Below are positions 18,128 through 26,893 of a stretch of DNA of 64,000 bases, in pieces. Source of the stretch: Pseudoxanthomonas sp. PXM02. GTDB taxonomy: Bacteria > Pseudomonadota > Gammaproteobacteria > Xanthomonadales > Xanthomonadaceae. The DNA is taken from positions 1,426,001 to 1,490,000 of the forward strand of contig NZ_JACVAK010000001.1 of assembly GCF_014851805.1 (NCBI RefSeq). The letters run 5' to 3'. Positions within the stretch are counted from its first letter, which is position 1. Every line of letters starts with the position of its first letter. The notes beneath the pieces were generated by a model that did not search any database, was not told where the DNA came from, and worked only from the letters and a program-made list of their open reading frames with translations. The translations under genes and the position numbers were made by a program.

Positions 18128-18721
18128 ATGAAACTCGTCCTCGCCTCCTCCAACCAGGGCAAGCTGGAAGAACTCCGCGACCTGCTGGCCGATACCGGCA
18201 TCGAACTGGTTGCGCAGTCCGACCTGGGCGTGGAGGACGCCGACGAGACCGGCACCACCTTCGTCGAGAACGCATTGATCAAGGCGCGCCACGCCAGCCT
18301 GCAGACCCGCCTGCCCGCGCTGGCCGACGACTCCGGCATCTGCGTGGATGCGCTCAACGGCGCACCCGGCCTGTATTCGGCGCGCTATGCCGGCGGCCAC
18401 GGCGACGCGCAACGCAACATCGACAAGCTGCTGGACGCGCTGAAGGACGTCGCCGGCGAGCAACGCGGTGCGCACTTCTATTGCGTGCTGGTGCTGCTGC
18501 GCCACGCGCACGACCCGCAGCCGCTGATCGTGGAAGGCGAGTGGCGCGGCCGCATCCTGCATGAACGCCGCGGCCAAGGCGGCCACGGTTACGACCCGGT
18601 GTTCTTCGATCCGCAGCACGGGCAGTCCGCGGCAGAGATGCCGCTGGCGGAGAAGAACCGAATCAGCCATCGCGGCAAGGCGCTGGCCGGCCTGAAGCAA
18701 CGGTTGCTCGACCTGCCCTGA
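18128..18721 (+). CDS. rdgB: RdgB/HAM1 family non-canonical purine NTP pyrophosphatase
   Basis: A 197-residue enzyme that hydrolyses dITP, ITP and XTP to monophosphates and PPi, keeping them out of nucleic acids. Signatures are LASSNQGKLEEL at the N-terminus, ADDSGICVDALNGAPG in the middle, and GHGYDPVFF followed by KNRISHRGKAL near the C-terminus. It is 6 bp after the VOC gene and 3 bp before hemW; the rdgB-hemW order is widely conserved. Confidence 0.96.
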   Translation: MKLVLASSNQGKLEELRDLLADTGIELVAQSDLGVEDADETGTTFVENALIKARHASLQTRLPALADDSGICVDALNGAPGLYSARYAGGHGDAQRNIDKLLDALKDVAGEQRGAHFYCVLVLLRHAHDPQPLIVEGEWRGRILHERRGQGGHGYDPVFFDPQHGQSAAEMPLAEKNRISHRGKALAGLKQRLLDLP

Positions 18722-18724
18722 CCC

Positions 18725-19879
18725 ATGCTGATTCCCCCGCCCCTCTCGCTCTACGTGCACATGCCGTGGTGCGTGCGCAAATGCCCGTACTGCGACTTCA
18801 ATTCGCACCAGGGCAAGGGCGAACTGCCGTTCGACGACTACGTCGACGCGTTGCTGCGCGACCTGGACCACGACCTGCCGCTGGTGTGGGGACGCACCGT
18901 GCACAGCGTGTTCTTCGGCGGCGGCACGCCCAGCCTGTTCCCGCCGGTGGCGATCGACCGCTTCCTGCAGGGCGCGAGCAGCCGGCTGCGTTTCGCGCCG
19001 GGACTGGAAGTCACCCTGGAGACCAATCCCGGTACCGCCGAACACGGCCGCTTCGAGCACTACCGCGCCGCCGGGATCAACCGCATCAGCTTCGGCATCC
19101 AGAGTTTCGACGACGACAGCCTGAAGAAACTCGGCCGCATCCACGACAGCCATGAAGCCGAGTACGCGGTGAAGCTGGCGCAGGATGCCGGCTTCGACAA
19201 TTTCAACCTCGACCTGATGTACGCCCTGCCCGGGCAGACGCTGGCGATGGCCGAACACGACCTGCAGCGCGCGTTCGCCCTGCAGCCGGCACACATTTCG
19301 CACTACCAGCTGACGCTTGAACCGAACACGGTGTTCTTCGCGCGGCCGCCGCAGGGCATTCCCGACGACGACCACGCCTGGGACATGCAGGAGCACTGCC
19401 AGGCGCTGCTGGCCGACGCCGGCTACCAGCACTACGAAGTCAGCGCCTACGCGCGCCCGGGGCGCCGCTGCGCGCACAACGTCAACTACTGGCGTTATGG
19501 CGATTACATCGGCATCGGTGCCGGTGCGCACGGCAAGATCACCGTCGGCGCCACCCAGCAGGTCCTGCGCCGCTGGAAGATCAAGCACCCCACGGCCTAC
19601 CTGGCCGCGGCCGGTACGCCGGCGGCCATCGGTGGCGACGACGACATCACGCCCGAGCGGCGTCCGTTCGAGTTCATGCTCAACGCCCTGCGCCTGCAGG
19701 AAGGCTTTGCACTGGCCGACTTCACCGCGACGACCGGACTGCCGCTGTCGAGCATCGCGCCCGCTCTGGAACAGGCCTTGCAATCAGGCTGGCTGGAGGT
19801 GTCCGATACCCATGCGCGTCCCACCGCGCTGGGCCGGCGCTTCACCAACGATGTGATCGAACTGTTCCTGGACACCTGA
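18725..19879 (+). CDS. hemW: Radical SAM haem chaperone HemW
   Basis: A 384-residue radical SAM protein. The cluster-binding CxxxCxxC is C16, C20 and C23 in the segment PWCVRKCPYCDF. The extra Cys after them seen in true oxygen-independent coproporphyrinogen oxidase HemN is absent, the mark of HemW, which binds haem and delivers it to client enzymes. Conserved VFFGGGTPSL and GINRISFGIQSF blocks follow, with a C-terminal HemN-like domain. Last gene of the rph operon. Confidence 0.93.
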   Translation: MLIPPPLSLYVHMPWCVRKCPYCDFNSHQGKGELPFDDYVDALLRDLDHDLPLVWGRTVHSVFFGGGTPSLFPPVAIDRFLQGASSRLRFAPGLEVTLETNPGTAEHGRFEHYRAAGINRISFGIQSFDDDSLKKLGRIHDSHEAEYAVKLAQDAGFDNFNLDLMYALPGQTLAMAEHDLQRAFALQPAHISHYQLTLEPNTVFFARPPQGIPDDDHAWDMQEHCQALLADAGYQHYEVSAYARPGRRCAHNVNYWRYGDYIGIGAGAHGKITVGATQQVLRRWKIKHPTAYLAAAGTPAAIGGDDDITPERRPFEFMLNALRLQEGFALADFTATTGLPLSSIAPALEQALQSGWLEVSDTHARPTALGRRFTNDVIELFLDT

Positions 19880-19931
19880 CGTCCGCAGTGCCCGCGCCAC
19901 GGCGACGGATGGGTGCGCAGGCGATGCAGGG

Positions 19932-19940
19932 TGTGATAAT
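19932..19940 (+). promoter_or_regulatory. Putative extended -10 promoter of the DUF1631 gene
   Basis: TGTGATAAT fits an extended -10 element one base from consensus. The start codon is 31 bp downstream. No good -35 match is seen. Confidence 0.4.
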
Positions 19941-19970
19941 GATGCGGAGAGAGGGGAGCCCACTGCACCG

Positions 19971-22466
19971 ATGACCGCGACACGACCGCCGACGTCCGCT
20001 GCCGCGCCGACCACGATCGCATCGTCGGCCCTGCCGCCGCGCGTGCGGCGCGTGCTGCAAAACCTGTTCGACCACATCACCCCCGATTTCGTCGCCGCGT
20101 TGAACGGCATGCTGGTGGAGTTCGAGCAGCAGCTGTTCAAGCAGGCCGAACAGGCCCGCAGCAACCACGCGCAGACGCAGATCTTCGTCGACCTGCGCTC
20201 GCTGCAGAAGAACCGGGTCGAACTGGTCCCGCATTACATGTTCGCGCTGGAAGCGGAGCTGGCGGGCATCCGCAGCGCACGCGCAGCAGGCGAACAGGCG
20301 CAGGTGCGGCTCGACTACCAGACACTGACCCTGGTCGAAGACGCCGCGATGGACGAGGAGATCGTGCTGCGCGAAGTCGCGCGCCGGCACGAGCAGCGCG
20401 GCAATGCGCAGATCCTGATGCTGGGCCAGCGCTTCGGTGTACTCGCCTGCCGTCCGGCCTACGAGGCCGAGAACCTGCCGCTGGGCCCGCATCGCCTGAG
20501 TCACCTGCTGAAAGACGCCGCTGCGTGCCTGGAACTGTCCATCGACGCGCAGTTGGTGCTGTACCGCAGCTTCGACCACAAGGTGATGCTGAACTACACC
20601 GAGTGGGCCAACACGGTGAACCAGTTCCTCGCCCGCGAAGGCATCCTGCCGGGCCTGGCCTACATGCCGCGGCGCGTGCGCAACCTTGAAGTCGTGCGGC
20701 CGCCGAGCGACGAAGCCCGCGGCGGCGCACGCCCGATGACCGCCTGGCAGAGCCAGGCCGGCGCGTCGCACTGGGCCACGCTGACGCCCGAACAGTTGCA
20801 GGCGGTGGCGGGCGCACTGACCGGCACCACGCCGGGCACGGCAGCGCCGGCACCGGCCACGGCGGGTACCGCAGCCGGCACACCGGCCGAGGGCGCGGCG
20901 ACGGCCGGACAGGCATCGCAGGACATGGCGGGCTCGTTCGAAGTCCTGCAGAAACTGCTCTCCATCCGCCGCGGTGGCCTGCAGGCGGACGCGCTCGCCC
21001 GCGCGGGCGACATCGACTCGATCTCCGGTGACGCCGGTGGAAGCGCCGACGGCACTGGCGCGCCAGCCATGACGGATGCAGGTGCAGGCGCTGGCGGTGC
21101 CCCCGCCGCGCAGGGTGGCCAGGCCAGCGGAGGCGCGGGGAGTGCGCCGCGCCGCCTGCTGCCCACGCCCGACGTACTGAGCACACTGCAGACGCTGCAG
21201 ACCGCGCCGCTGCCCGCGCGCGCACCGGACCAGCCACGCCGCACCGTGGCGGACCTGCAGCAGTTGATGCTGGCTGAAGTCCGCGCCAAGCACGGCCCTG
21301 GCGCCGCGCTGGCCAGCGCGGATTCGGACACCTTCGAACTGCTCGACCTGCTCTACAACGAGATCGAGCGCGAAGTGCAGCACGATGCACCCGCCGCCGA
21401 CATGCTGGTGCGACTGCAGGTGCCAGTGGTACAGGCCGCGCTGCGCGACCGCAACTTCTTCCTGCGCGCGCAGCATCCCGCGCGCGACCTGCTCAATACG
21501 GTCGCCGAATCCGGCGCGACCTGGCTGGGCGACGAAGATGTCGATCCGCACCTGGTGCAGCGACTGCACAAGGCCGTCGAAACCGTCGTCGAGACGTATG
21601 AGGGCGACGAAGCCGTCTTCGAAGACGCCAACCGCGACGTGCAGCAGCACCTGCAGGCAGCGGCGCGCAAGGCCGAGCTGGCCGAACGCCGGCAGATCGA
21701 AGCCGCGCGCGGCAAGGACCGGCTGGAAATCGCCAAGCAGCGCGCGGCCGACACCATCGAGTCGGCGATGGCCGAGGCCAAGCCGCAGAAGTTCGTGCAG
21801 GCGCTGCTCAGCCAGGCGTGGGCCGACGTGCTCACGCTGACCCAGCTGCGCAACGGCGAGTCGTCCACGGAGTGGGCCGAGCAGCTGCAGACCACGCTGG
21901 AAATCGTCGCCGCCACGACGGCCAACCAGCCGCCCGATCCGGCGCTGGCCAGCAAGATCGAGAAATCGCTGGTGCAGGTGGGCTACCACGAGGACGAAGC
22001 GGCCGCGATCTCGCGCCGCCTGTCCAGCGCCGAAGAAGACGAGAGCACTTCGCGCACCGAGCTGACCGCACGCCTGAAAGCACGCGCGCGTCTCGGCGGC
22101 CAGGGTGAGGTCAAGAAGAAGCCCACCCAGCCGCGCACGCCGCAGGAACAGGAGTGCTACGACTACCTGCGCTCGCTGCCGTTCGGCACGTGGTTCGAGT
22201 TCACCCGCAACCAGCAGGGCGACGTGCAGCGCCAGCGCCTGTCGTGGTTCAGTCCGGTCACCGGCAATGCGCTGTTCGTCAACCAGCGCGGCCAGCGCGT
22301 CGGCGAACACTCGCTGGACACGCTGGCGCACCTGATGGCCAAGGGCCAGGCGCAGGTGGTCACCGAGGACCGCGGCCGCCTGATCGACCGCGCCTGGAAC
22401 GCCACCCTCAACGCGCTGCGCAGCCTCACCGGCCGCAGCGGCGAACCCGCAGGAGACGCCGCATGA
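19971..22466 (+). CDS. DUF1631 domain protein
   Basis: An 831-residue protein of the DUF1631 family, found mainly in beta- and gammaproteobacteria and without an assigned reaction. No signal peptide or membrane segment is seen, so it is probably cytoplasmic. The N-terminal 260 residues and the C-terminal 450 are helical and well conserved in look; between them (about 285-400) lies a low-complexity Ala/Gly/Thr/Pro linker. The N-terminus contains NLFDHITPDFVAALNGMLVE and the C-terminus LRSLPFGTWFEFT followed by RLSWFSPVTGNALFVNQRG, which looks like a compact PilZ-like or SH3-like end. Its stop overlaps the PilZ gene start, so the two are likely coupled in cyclic-di-GMP response. Confidence 0.85.
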   Translation: MTATRPPTSAAAPTTIASSALPPRVRRVLQNLFDHITPDFVAALNGMLVEFEQQLFKQAEQARSNHAQTQIFVDLRSLQKNRVELVPHYMFALEAELAGIRSARAAGEQAQVRLDYQTLTLVEDAAMDEEIVLREVARRHEQRGNAQILMLGQRFGVLACRPAYEAENLPLGPHRLSHLLKDAAACLELSIDAQLVLYRSFDHKVMLNYTEWANTVNQFLAREGILPGLAYMPRRVRNLEVVRPPSDEARGGARPMTAWQSQAGASHWATLTPEQLQAVAGALTGTTPGTAAPAPATAGTAAGTPAEGAATAGQASQDMAGSFEVLQKLLSIRRGGLQADALARAGDIDSISGDAGGSADGTGAPAMTDAGAGAGGAPAAQGGQASGGAGSAPRRLLPTPDVLSTLQTLQTAPLPARAPDQPRRTVADLQQLMLAEVRAKHGPGAALASADSDTFELLDLLYNEIEREVQHDAPAADMLVRLQVPVVQAALRDRNFFLRAQHPARDLLNTVAESGATWLGDEDVDPHLVQRLHKAVETVVETYEGDEAVFEDANRDVQQHLQAAARKAELAERRQIEAARGKDRLEIAKQRAADTIESAMAEAKPQKFVQALLSQAWADVLTLTQLRNGESSTEWAEQLQTTLEIVAATTANQPPDPALASKIEKSLVQVGYHEDEAAAISRRLSSAEEDESTSRTELTARLKARARLGGQGEVKKKPTQPRTPQEQECYDYLRSLPFGTWFEFTRNQQGDVQRQRLSWFSPVTGNALFVNQRGQRVGEHSLDTLAHLMAKGQAQVVTEDRGRLIDRAWNATLNALRSLTGRSGEPAGDAA

Positions 22467-22810
22467 TGCGCGAGTTCCGCCGCGCCCGCCGGCGCGCCGT
22501 GCCGAAACCGGTGCCGGTGTTCGACCTGATGACCGAACAGGTCATCGGCCGGCTGGGCAACCTGTCCGAATCCGGCATGCTGCTGGTCGCCACCGAACCC
22601 GTGGTCGACGATGCGCTGTACCAGCTGCGCTTCCACCTGCAGGACGAACGCGGCCAGGACCAGCCGATCGACGTGGGCGCGCACCTGGTGTGGTCCGCCG
22701 CCGCGAACACGCCCGGCCAGGCCTTCGCCGGCCTGCGCTTCCTGACCATCGACCGCGAACCGCTGGAGCGCCTGCGCCAGTGGGTGAACGCCGGCCCGGA
22801 AGCCGAATAG
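22463..22810 (+). CDS. PilZ domain protein
   Basis: A 115-residue single-domain PilZ protein. The cyclic-di-GMP contact motifs are both present: an RxxxR stretch in RRARRRAVPKP and NLSESG matching [D/N]xSxxG, so binding is expected. AGGAG lies 6 bp before the ATG at 22463, which overlaps the DUF1631 stop by 4 bp; a second ATG follows at once. It is the likely signal-binding partner of the DUF1631 protein. The target process (motility, surface attachment, other) cannot be read from the sequence. Confidence 0.88.
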   Translation: MMREFRRARRRAVPKPVPVFDLMTEQVIGRLGNLSESGMLLVATEPVVDDALYQLRFHLQDERGQDQPIDVGAHLVWSAAANTPGQAFAGLRFLTIDREPLERLRQWVNAGPEAE

Positions 22811-22889
22811 CGCGCAAGGCGACCGTCCGCGCAACGCCCGTGCCGGACGATTGCGGCAAAATGGCGGCTCATTCGCACGAGCCGCCGCC

Positions 22890-24227
22890 ATGAACGCCCC
22901 CGCCTCCTTCGACACCGACCTCGTCCCGCTGTACGCCGACCACCTGGCGGCGATGAAGCGCCGTGCGGACGAAGCCTTGGCGCGCGGCGGCTTCGACCAC
23001 TTGGTCGTGCCCAGCGGCACGCAGCACTGGCAGGTGTTCGACGACCGCGATTACCCGTACGCGGTGAATCCGCAGTTCAAGGCCTGGCTGCCGCTCACGC
23101 GCCTGCCTTACAGCTGGCTGGTCTACACGCCGGGCGAGCGGCCTAAGGTGATCTTCTACCAGCCGTTCGACTACTGGCACGTGGTGCCGGATGCGCCCAG
23201 CGGCTGGTGGGTGGACCACTTCGACATCCACATCATCCGCACGCCGGAAGACGCGGGCCCGCTGCTGCCCACCGCAACGCACAGCGCCATCCTCGGCGAG
23301 CCGCAGAGCGCGCTCGGCGGGCACGTGCCGAACAATCCCGAGCCGGTGATCCAGTACCTGGAATACCAGCGCTCGTACAAGACGCCCTACGAGATCGCGC
23401 TGATGCGGCAGGCGCAGCGCCTGGCCGTGCGCGGGCATCGCGCGGCGGAAGCGGCCTTCCGTGCCGGCCAGAGCGAGTTCGGCATCCACATGGCCTATTG
23501 CGCCGCCGTCGGCCAGGACGCCAACGACCTGCCCTACGGCAACATCATCGGCCTCAACGAACACGCCGCCGTGCTGCACTACATGGAGCTGCAGCGCGTG
23601 GCGCCCGATCCGCTTCGCAGCTTCCTGATCGACGCCGGCGCCAGCTTCCACGGCTACGCCAGCGACATCACCCGCACGTACGCCTACGACACCGGCAGCG
23701 AGTTCCAGGCGTTGATCGATGCGGTGGACGCCGCCCAGCAGCAGATGTGCGCCGGCGTCCGCGCGAACGTGGACTACAAGCAGCTGCACGTGCAGGCACA
23801 CCACACGCTGATGGGCATCCTGAAGGACTTCGGCGTCATCACGGTGTCGCCGGAAGCGGCGGTCGCCACCGGCGTCAGCGCGGCATTCTTCCCGCACGGC
23901 CTGGGCCATCCCATCGGCCTGCAGGTGCACGACGTCGCCGGCTTCGCCGCCAGCGACCGCGGCGGCCGCATCGAGCGTCCCGCCGGCCACCCCTACCTGC
24001 GTATGACCCGCGTGCTGGAACCCGGCATGGTGGTGACGATCGAACCGGGCCTGTACTTCATCGACATGCTGCTGGACGAGGTGAAGAAGAACGGCCACGC
24101 CGCCAGCATCGACTGGGCACGCGTCGACGCGTTCCGTCCCTATGGCGGCATCCGCATCGAAGACGAAGTGCGGTGCACGGACGGCGATGCGGACAACCTG
24201 ACGCGGCCGGCGTTCGCGGAAGCGTGA
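22890..24227 (+). CDS. pepQ: Xaa-Pro dipeptidase
   Basis: A 445-residue M24B metallopeptidase that cleaves Xaa-Pro dipeptides. The pita-bread metal ligands can be placed: Asp in FLIDAGASFHGY, Asp in ASDITRTY, His in GLGHPIGLQVHD, Glu in VTIEPGLYF and Glu in GGIRIEDEV. Start ATG 22890 gives MNAPASFDTDLVPLY; the frame is open 13 codons upstream. It follows the PilZ gene by 79 bp and is probably independent. Homologues include organophosphate-hydrolysing prolidases, a side activity. Confidence 0.94.
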   Translation: MNAPASFDTDLVPLYADHLAAMKRRADEALARGGFDHLVVPSGTQHWQVFDDRDYPYAVNPQFKAWLPLTRLPYSWLVYTPGERPKVIFYQPFDYWHVVPDAPSGWWVDHFDIHIIRTPEDAGPLLPTATHSAILGEPQSALGGHVPNNPEPVIQYLEYQRSYKTPYEIALMRQAQRLAVRGHRAAEAAFRAGQSEFGIHMAYCAAVGQDANDLPYGNIIGLNEHAAVLHYMELQRVAPDPLRSFLIDAGASFHGYASDITRTYAYDTGSEFQALIDAVDAAQQQMCAGVRANVDYKQLHVQAHHTLMGILKDFGVITVSPEAAVATGVSAAFFPHGLGHPIGLQVHDVAGFAASDRGGRIERPAGHPYLRMTRVLEPGMVVTIEPGLYFIDMLLDEVKKNGHAASIDWARVDAFRPYGGIRIEDEVRCTDGDADNLTRPAFAEA

Positions 24228-24247
24228 TCCGGAAGTTCAGAACGACA

Positions 24248-24279
24248 TAGGTTGGGGTGAGCAACGCGAACCCCAACAT
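24248..24279. repeat. REP palindrome, left flank of RAYT
   Basis: A 32-base element starting TAGGTTGGGGTGAGCAACG and ending in ACCCCAACAT. GTTGGGGT and ACCCCAAC form the stem. It ends 2 bp before the RAYT stop codon and is inverted relative to the copy at 24829-24859. Confidence 0.9.
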
Positions 24280-24281
24280 CG

Positions 24282-24809
24282 TCATCCCTCACCGACAAGC
24301 GAGCTCCGATCCACCTGCGCCGCCCAGTCCATCGACATCACGCCGGATCGAATGTGGCGGTGGATGGAGCTGTACGGCCAATCCGACGCACGCACAACAT
24401 GACCATGCTTCACCGGATTGATGTGCACATAGTCCACATGATGCCCAAGATCGGCTTTGTCGACGATCAGGTGTTCCCAGAACCGGCGCTGCCATAACCC
24501 GCGCTCGCCCTTGCGAAGACGCGTGGCGCTTATCCGCTCTCCCTTTGGAACGGCGCGCGAGAACCCGGCCTTGATCAACATCCAGCGGGTAGCGCAGTCG
24601 CCGTCACCTTCGGGCAGCGTCCAGACCGCATGCAGATGGTCTGGCAGCACGACCCACGCCACGATATCGAAGGGATGCCGTCGCTTGACGGTGCGAACCG
24701 CATTGCGCAGATCATCGATGCGATCCACGAGCAAGGTGCTGGAACGATCAGCGAGGTTGACGGTAAAGAAATACGTGCCGCCTTCCTGGCGGGTGCGTCG
24801 ATAGTCCAT
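24282..24809 (-). CDS. REP-associated tyrosine transposase (RAYT), Y1/IS200-like
   Basis: A 175-residue single-strand DNA transposase of the REP-associated group. The HUH-type metal motif is H58-L-H60 in LPDHLHAVWTLP, and the likely catalytic Tyr is Y127 in HHVDYVHINPVKHG. Length and the YVHINPVKHG signature are typical of RAYTs, which are vertically kept, single-copy genes thought to spread REP palindromes. Inverted REPs lie 2 bp after the stop and 19 bp before the start, a normal layout. No target duplication or extra cargo is seen. Confidence 0.92.
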   Translation of the reverse strand: MDYRRTRQEGGTYFFTVNLADRSSTLLVDRIDDLRNAVRTVKRRHPFDIVAWVVLPDHLHAVWTLPEGDGDCATRWMLIKAGFSRAVPKGERISATRLRKGERGLWQRRFWEHLIVDKADLGHHVDYVHINPVKHGHVVRASDWPYSSIHRHIRSGVMSMDWAAQVDRSSLVGEG

Positions 24810-24828
24810 GACTCATCATCGTCCCCGC

Positions 24829-24859
24829 ATGTTGGGGTTCGCAAGCTCACCCCAACCTA
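24829..24859. repeat. REP palindrome, right flank of RAYT
   Basis: A 31-base element; its reverse complement starts TAGGTTGGGGTGAGCTTGCG and differs from the left copy only in the loop. Stem GTTGGGGT/ACCCCAAC is the same. Confidence 0.9.
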
Positions 24860-25003
24860 TGGCGTACCGCACCGCAGCCCGTCGTCGCCCGGGCAAGGCC
24901 GACGGACACGCCCAGGGGATCCCGTCCGTTGCCTGTAAAACCTCCCGGGTGCGCTACGCTTACCCGGGCCACGCTTGCCTCACCCCTCGAACGTAAAGCC
25001 TCC

Positions 25004-25438
25004 ATGGACACAGATCTGATCTTCATTACCTCAGTGACCGGTCTGGCCGCCATCGCCGTGGTGATCGTGGTTCTGCTACCTGCGTGGATTGCATGGATGA
25101 TCGCGTGGCGATCCGGGATGCCGACGGCGTACCGGCGCTCATTCGCGCTGGTCTGCCTTCTGTTGAGCTACGGCTTCATCATGCTGGCAGGTGCTCTGCT
25201 GTTGCCGCTGGATATCTTCAAGACGTTCATCGCTCCCGACCTGCACGATCGTGGGCATGTGGTGCTCGGCAACACCATCTTCGTTCTCGCGGAGCAGGGT
25301 GCACCGATCATCTCCTTTGCGGCGGGCCTGGTCGCTGCGATTCTCATTCCCCTCAGGCTGAGCAGGCATTGGATCGCGATCACGGGCTTCATCCGGCCTG
25401 ACGCGGCTCCGCCCCCCGCCCAGCGCGACATGGCGTGA
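25004..25438 (+). CDS. Membrane protein of unknown function (three predicted helices)
   Basis: A 144-residue protein I do not recognise. Hydrophobic stretches at about 8-30 (SVTGLAAIAVVIVVLLPAWI), 46-68 (ALVCLLLSYGFIMLAGALLL) and 95-120 predict three inner-membrane helices, with a short Pro/Ala-rich tail. Start ATG 25004 is used because the 25 upstream codons have no hydrophobic or homologous look. First of a series of short plus-strand genes, 25 bp before the next. It lies just beyond the RAYT element. Confidence 0.65.
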   Translation: MDTDLIFITSVTGLAAIAVVIVVLLPAWIAWMIAWRSGMPTAYRRSFALVCLLLSYGFIMLAGALLLPLDIFKTFIAPDLHDRGHVVLGNTIFVLAEQGAPIISFAAGLVAAILIPLRLSRHWIAITGFIRPDAAPPPAQRDMA

Positions 25439-25463
25439 TTCCAGCTCCCGCTAAGGAAATTCG

Positions 25464-25757
25464 ATGACACTCATGCTGATCGTTGCCCTGGTGCTGCTGT
25501 CGACGCTGAACATCGTCACGTCCGTCGCCATCCTGCGCAGCCCGTTCTTCAACGGTTCGCAGCGCACCCTTCAGATCCTCGCGGTCTGCTTGATTCCCGT
25601 GGTGGGCGCCATCGTCTGCTTCGTCTTCCTGGCATCGCAATCGCGCGACGAAGCCGCTGGCCTGGACAGGACGGCCTTCGTCGATGGCCCCTGCGCCGTG
25701 GACGGAAAGCCCGATGGAGAGCACGGCTGTGGGGGCGGCGGCGACGGCGGCGACTGA
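25464..25757 (+). CDS. Small membrane protein, possibly PLDc_N-like, with Gly/Cys-rich tail
   Basis: A 97-residue protein with two hydrophobic helices (about 3-22 and 36-58). The second helix segment RTLQILAVCLIPVVGAIVCF has the pattern of the PLDc_N (cardiolipin-synthase N-terminal) domain, but no nuclease domain follows. The C-terminus is unusual: HGCGGGGDGGD. It is plausible as a small integral protein; function unknown. It shares strand and spacing with the genes around it. Confidence 0.6.
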   Translation: MTLMLIVALVLLSTLNIVTSVAILRSPFFNGSQRTLQILAVCLIPVVGAIVCFVFLASQSRDEAAGLDRTAFVDGPCAVDGKPDGEHGCGGGGDGGD

Positions 25758-25877
25758 ATCGCCACCATTGCCCGGCTCCACCCGGGCCTGTTCTTGCGGG
25801 TTTGACGCCATCGCGGCACCCCCACAGAATCCCGTCGACTTCCGAGTAACCGGCATGCCCGCAACAGGACTGCACGC

Positions 25878-26210
25878 ATGATGTTCATGATCGGCCAGGG
25901 CGAACGCGTGGTGCCGGTGGGCGAACCCGAGCCGCAGCATTGCCCGCGCTGCGACCAGGAGCGCGACTTCCAGCCGCAGCTCACCTACAAGTACGGCGAA
26001 TTCGACCTGCTGTTCGGCTTCGTCTACGGCAGGCGCTACCAACTGGCCTGTCCCGAGTGCCACCACGGCTGGCGACTGGATCGCCGGCTGGCCGAACAGC
26101 GCTACGGCAAGCCGGACATCCCGTTCCGCCTCCGCTTCGGCCTGGTCATCCTGCTGGGTCTGTTCGCTGCGCTCGGCGCGGCCTACGTGGCGAACGGACC
26201 CCTGGCATGA
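25878..26210 (+). CDS. Zinc-ribbon membrane protein of unknown function
   Basis: A 110-residue protein with two Cys pairs, CPRCDQ near residue 22 and CPECHHGW near 58, which form a zinc ribbon, then one C-terminal membrane helix (FGLVILLGLFAALGAAYVA). The cytoplasmic ribbon plus single helix is a design seen in small bacterial membrane proteins of unknown role. Its stop overlaps the MAPEG start as ATGA, so the two are coupled. Confidence 0.65.
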   Translation: MMFMIGQGERVVPVGEPEPQHCPRCDQERDFQPQLTYKYGEFDLLFGFVYGRRYQLACPECHHGWRLDRRLAEQRYGKPDIPFRLRFGLVILLGLFAALGAAYVANGPLA

Positions 26211-26632
26211 CCATCGGCGCGACGGCCCTGGACACGACGCTGCTTCTGCCGATGACCGCGCACATCGCGCTCGCGGCCTTCCTCTACGTCCTGCTGACCG
26301 TCGCGCGTGCCCCGGCGATCTGGGGCATCGGCCGTCGCGCGGACGGCAGCAATCCGTGGGCGAAGATCGAGCCGCGCATCAGCGCCAACCTGTCCAACCA
26401 GTTCGAGTGGCCGCTGTTCTTCCACATCGCCTGCGTGCTGCTGATGCTGCTGGGCACCGGCACGACGGCGGTCGTATTCGCCTGGGCCTTCGTCGGCGGC
26501 CGCCTGCTCCACAGCGGCGTGCAGGTGCTCACGACGAACGTGCGCCTGCGCGGCCTGGTGTTCACGGTGAACTTCCTCGCCGTGCTCGGCCTGTGGGGCC
26601 TGCTGCTGCGGGCCGCCATCGAACACGCATAA
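26207..26632 (+). CDS. MAPEG-family membrane protein
   Basis: A 141-residue membrane protein with four hydrophobic segments. The block RISANLSNQFEWPLFFHIAC is the glutathione-binding pattern of the MAPEG family (membrane-associated proteins in eicosanoid and glutathione metabolism). Such bacterial members are usually annotated as MAPEG without proven activity. Start ATG 26207 overlaps the preceding stop. The nearby GFA-family gene is also tied by family name to glutathione chemistry, a weak thematic link. Confidence 0.85.
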   Translation: MTIGATALDTTLLLPMTAHIALAAFLYVLLTVARAPAIWGIGRRADGSNPWAKIEPRISANLSNQFEWPLFFHIACVLLMLLGTGTTAVVFAWAFVGGRLLHSGVQVLTTNVRLRGLVFTVNFLAVLGLWGLLLRAAIEHA

Positions 26633-26659
26633 TCGTCCGACAGGGACAGAGGAGCGCGC

Positions 26660-26893
26660 ATGCCATTGGGAGACATCGCAGGCGAAGCGCTGGGCGGCGT
26701 GTTCCGCTTCATCGCGCGGGTTGTTTTCGAGATCGTGGTCGAGTGGTTGCTGCGCGGCACCGGCGCGCTGATCCTGCGGCTCATCCGTCCGCGGCACGAG
26801 CCGGACGACGCAACGGCGATCCTGACCGGGCTGGTGTTCTGGATCGCCATGATCGCGCTGGGCTTCTGGGTCTATGAGCAGGCCGCCCCGTGA
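26660..26893 (+). CDS. Small membrane protein of unknown function
   Basis: A 77-residue protein starting MPLGDIAGEALGGVFRFIA, with two hydrophobic segments (about 12-38 and 52-72) and a basic loop RLIRPRHEPDD between them. GGAG is 8-10 bp upstream. The stop overlaps the next gene by 4 bp, which supports real translation. No family recognised. Confidence 0.6.
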   Translation: MPLGDIAGEALGGVFRFIARVVFEIVVEWLLRGTGALILRLIRPRHEPDDATAILTGLVFWIAMIALGFWVYEQAAP

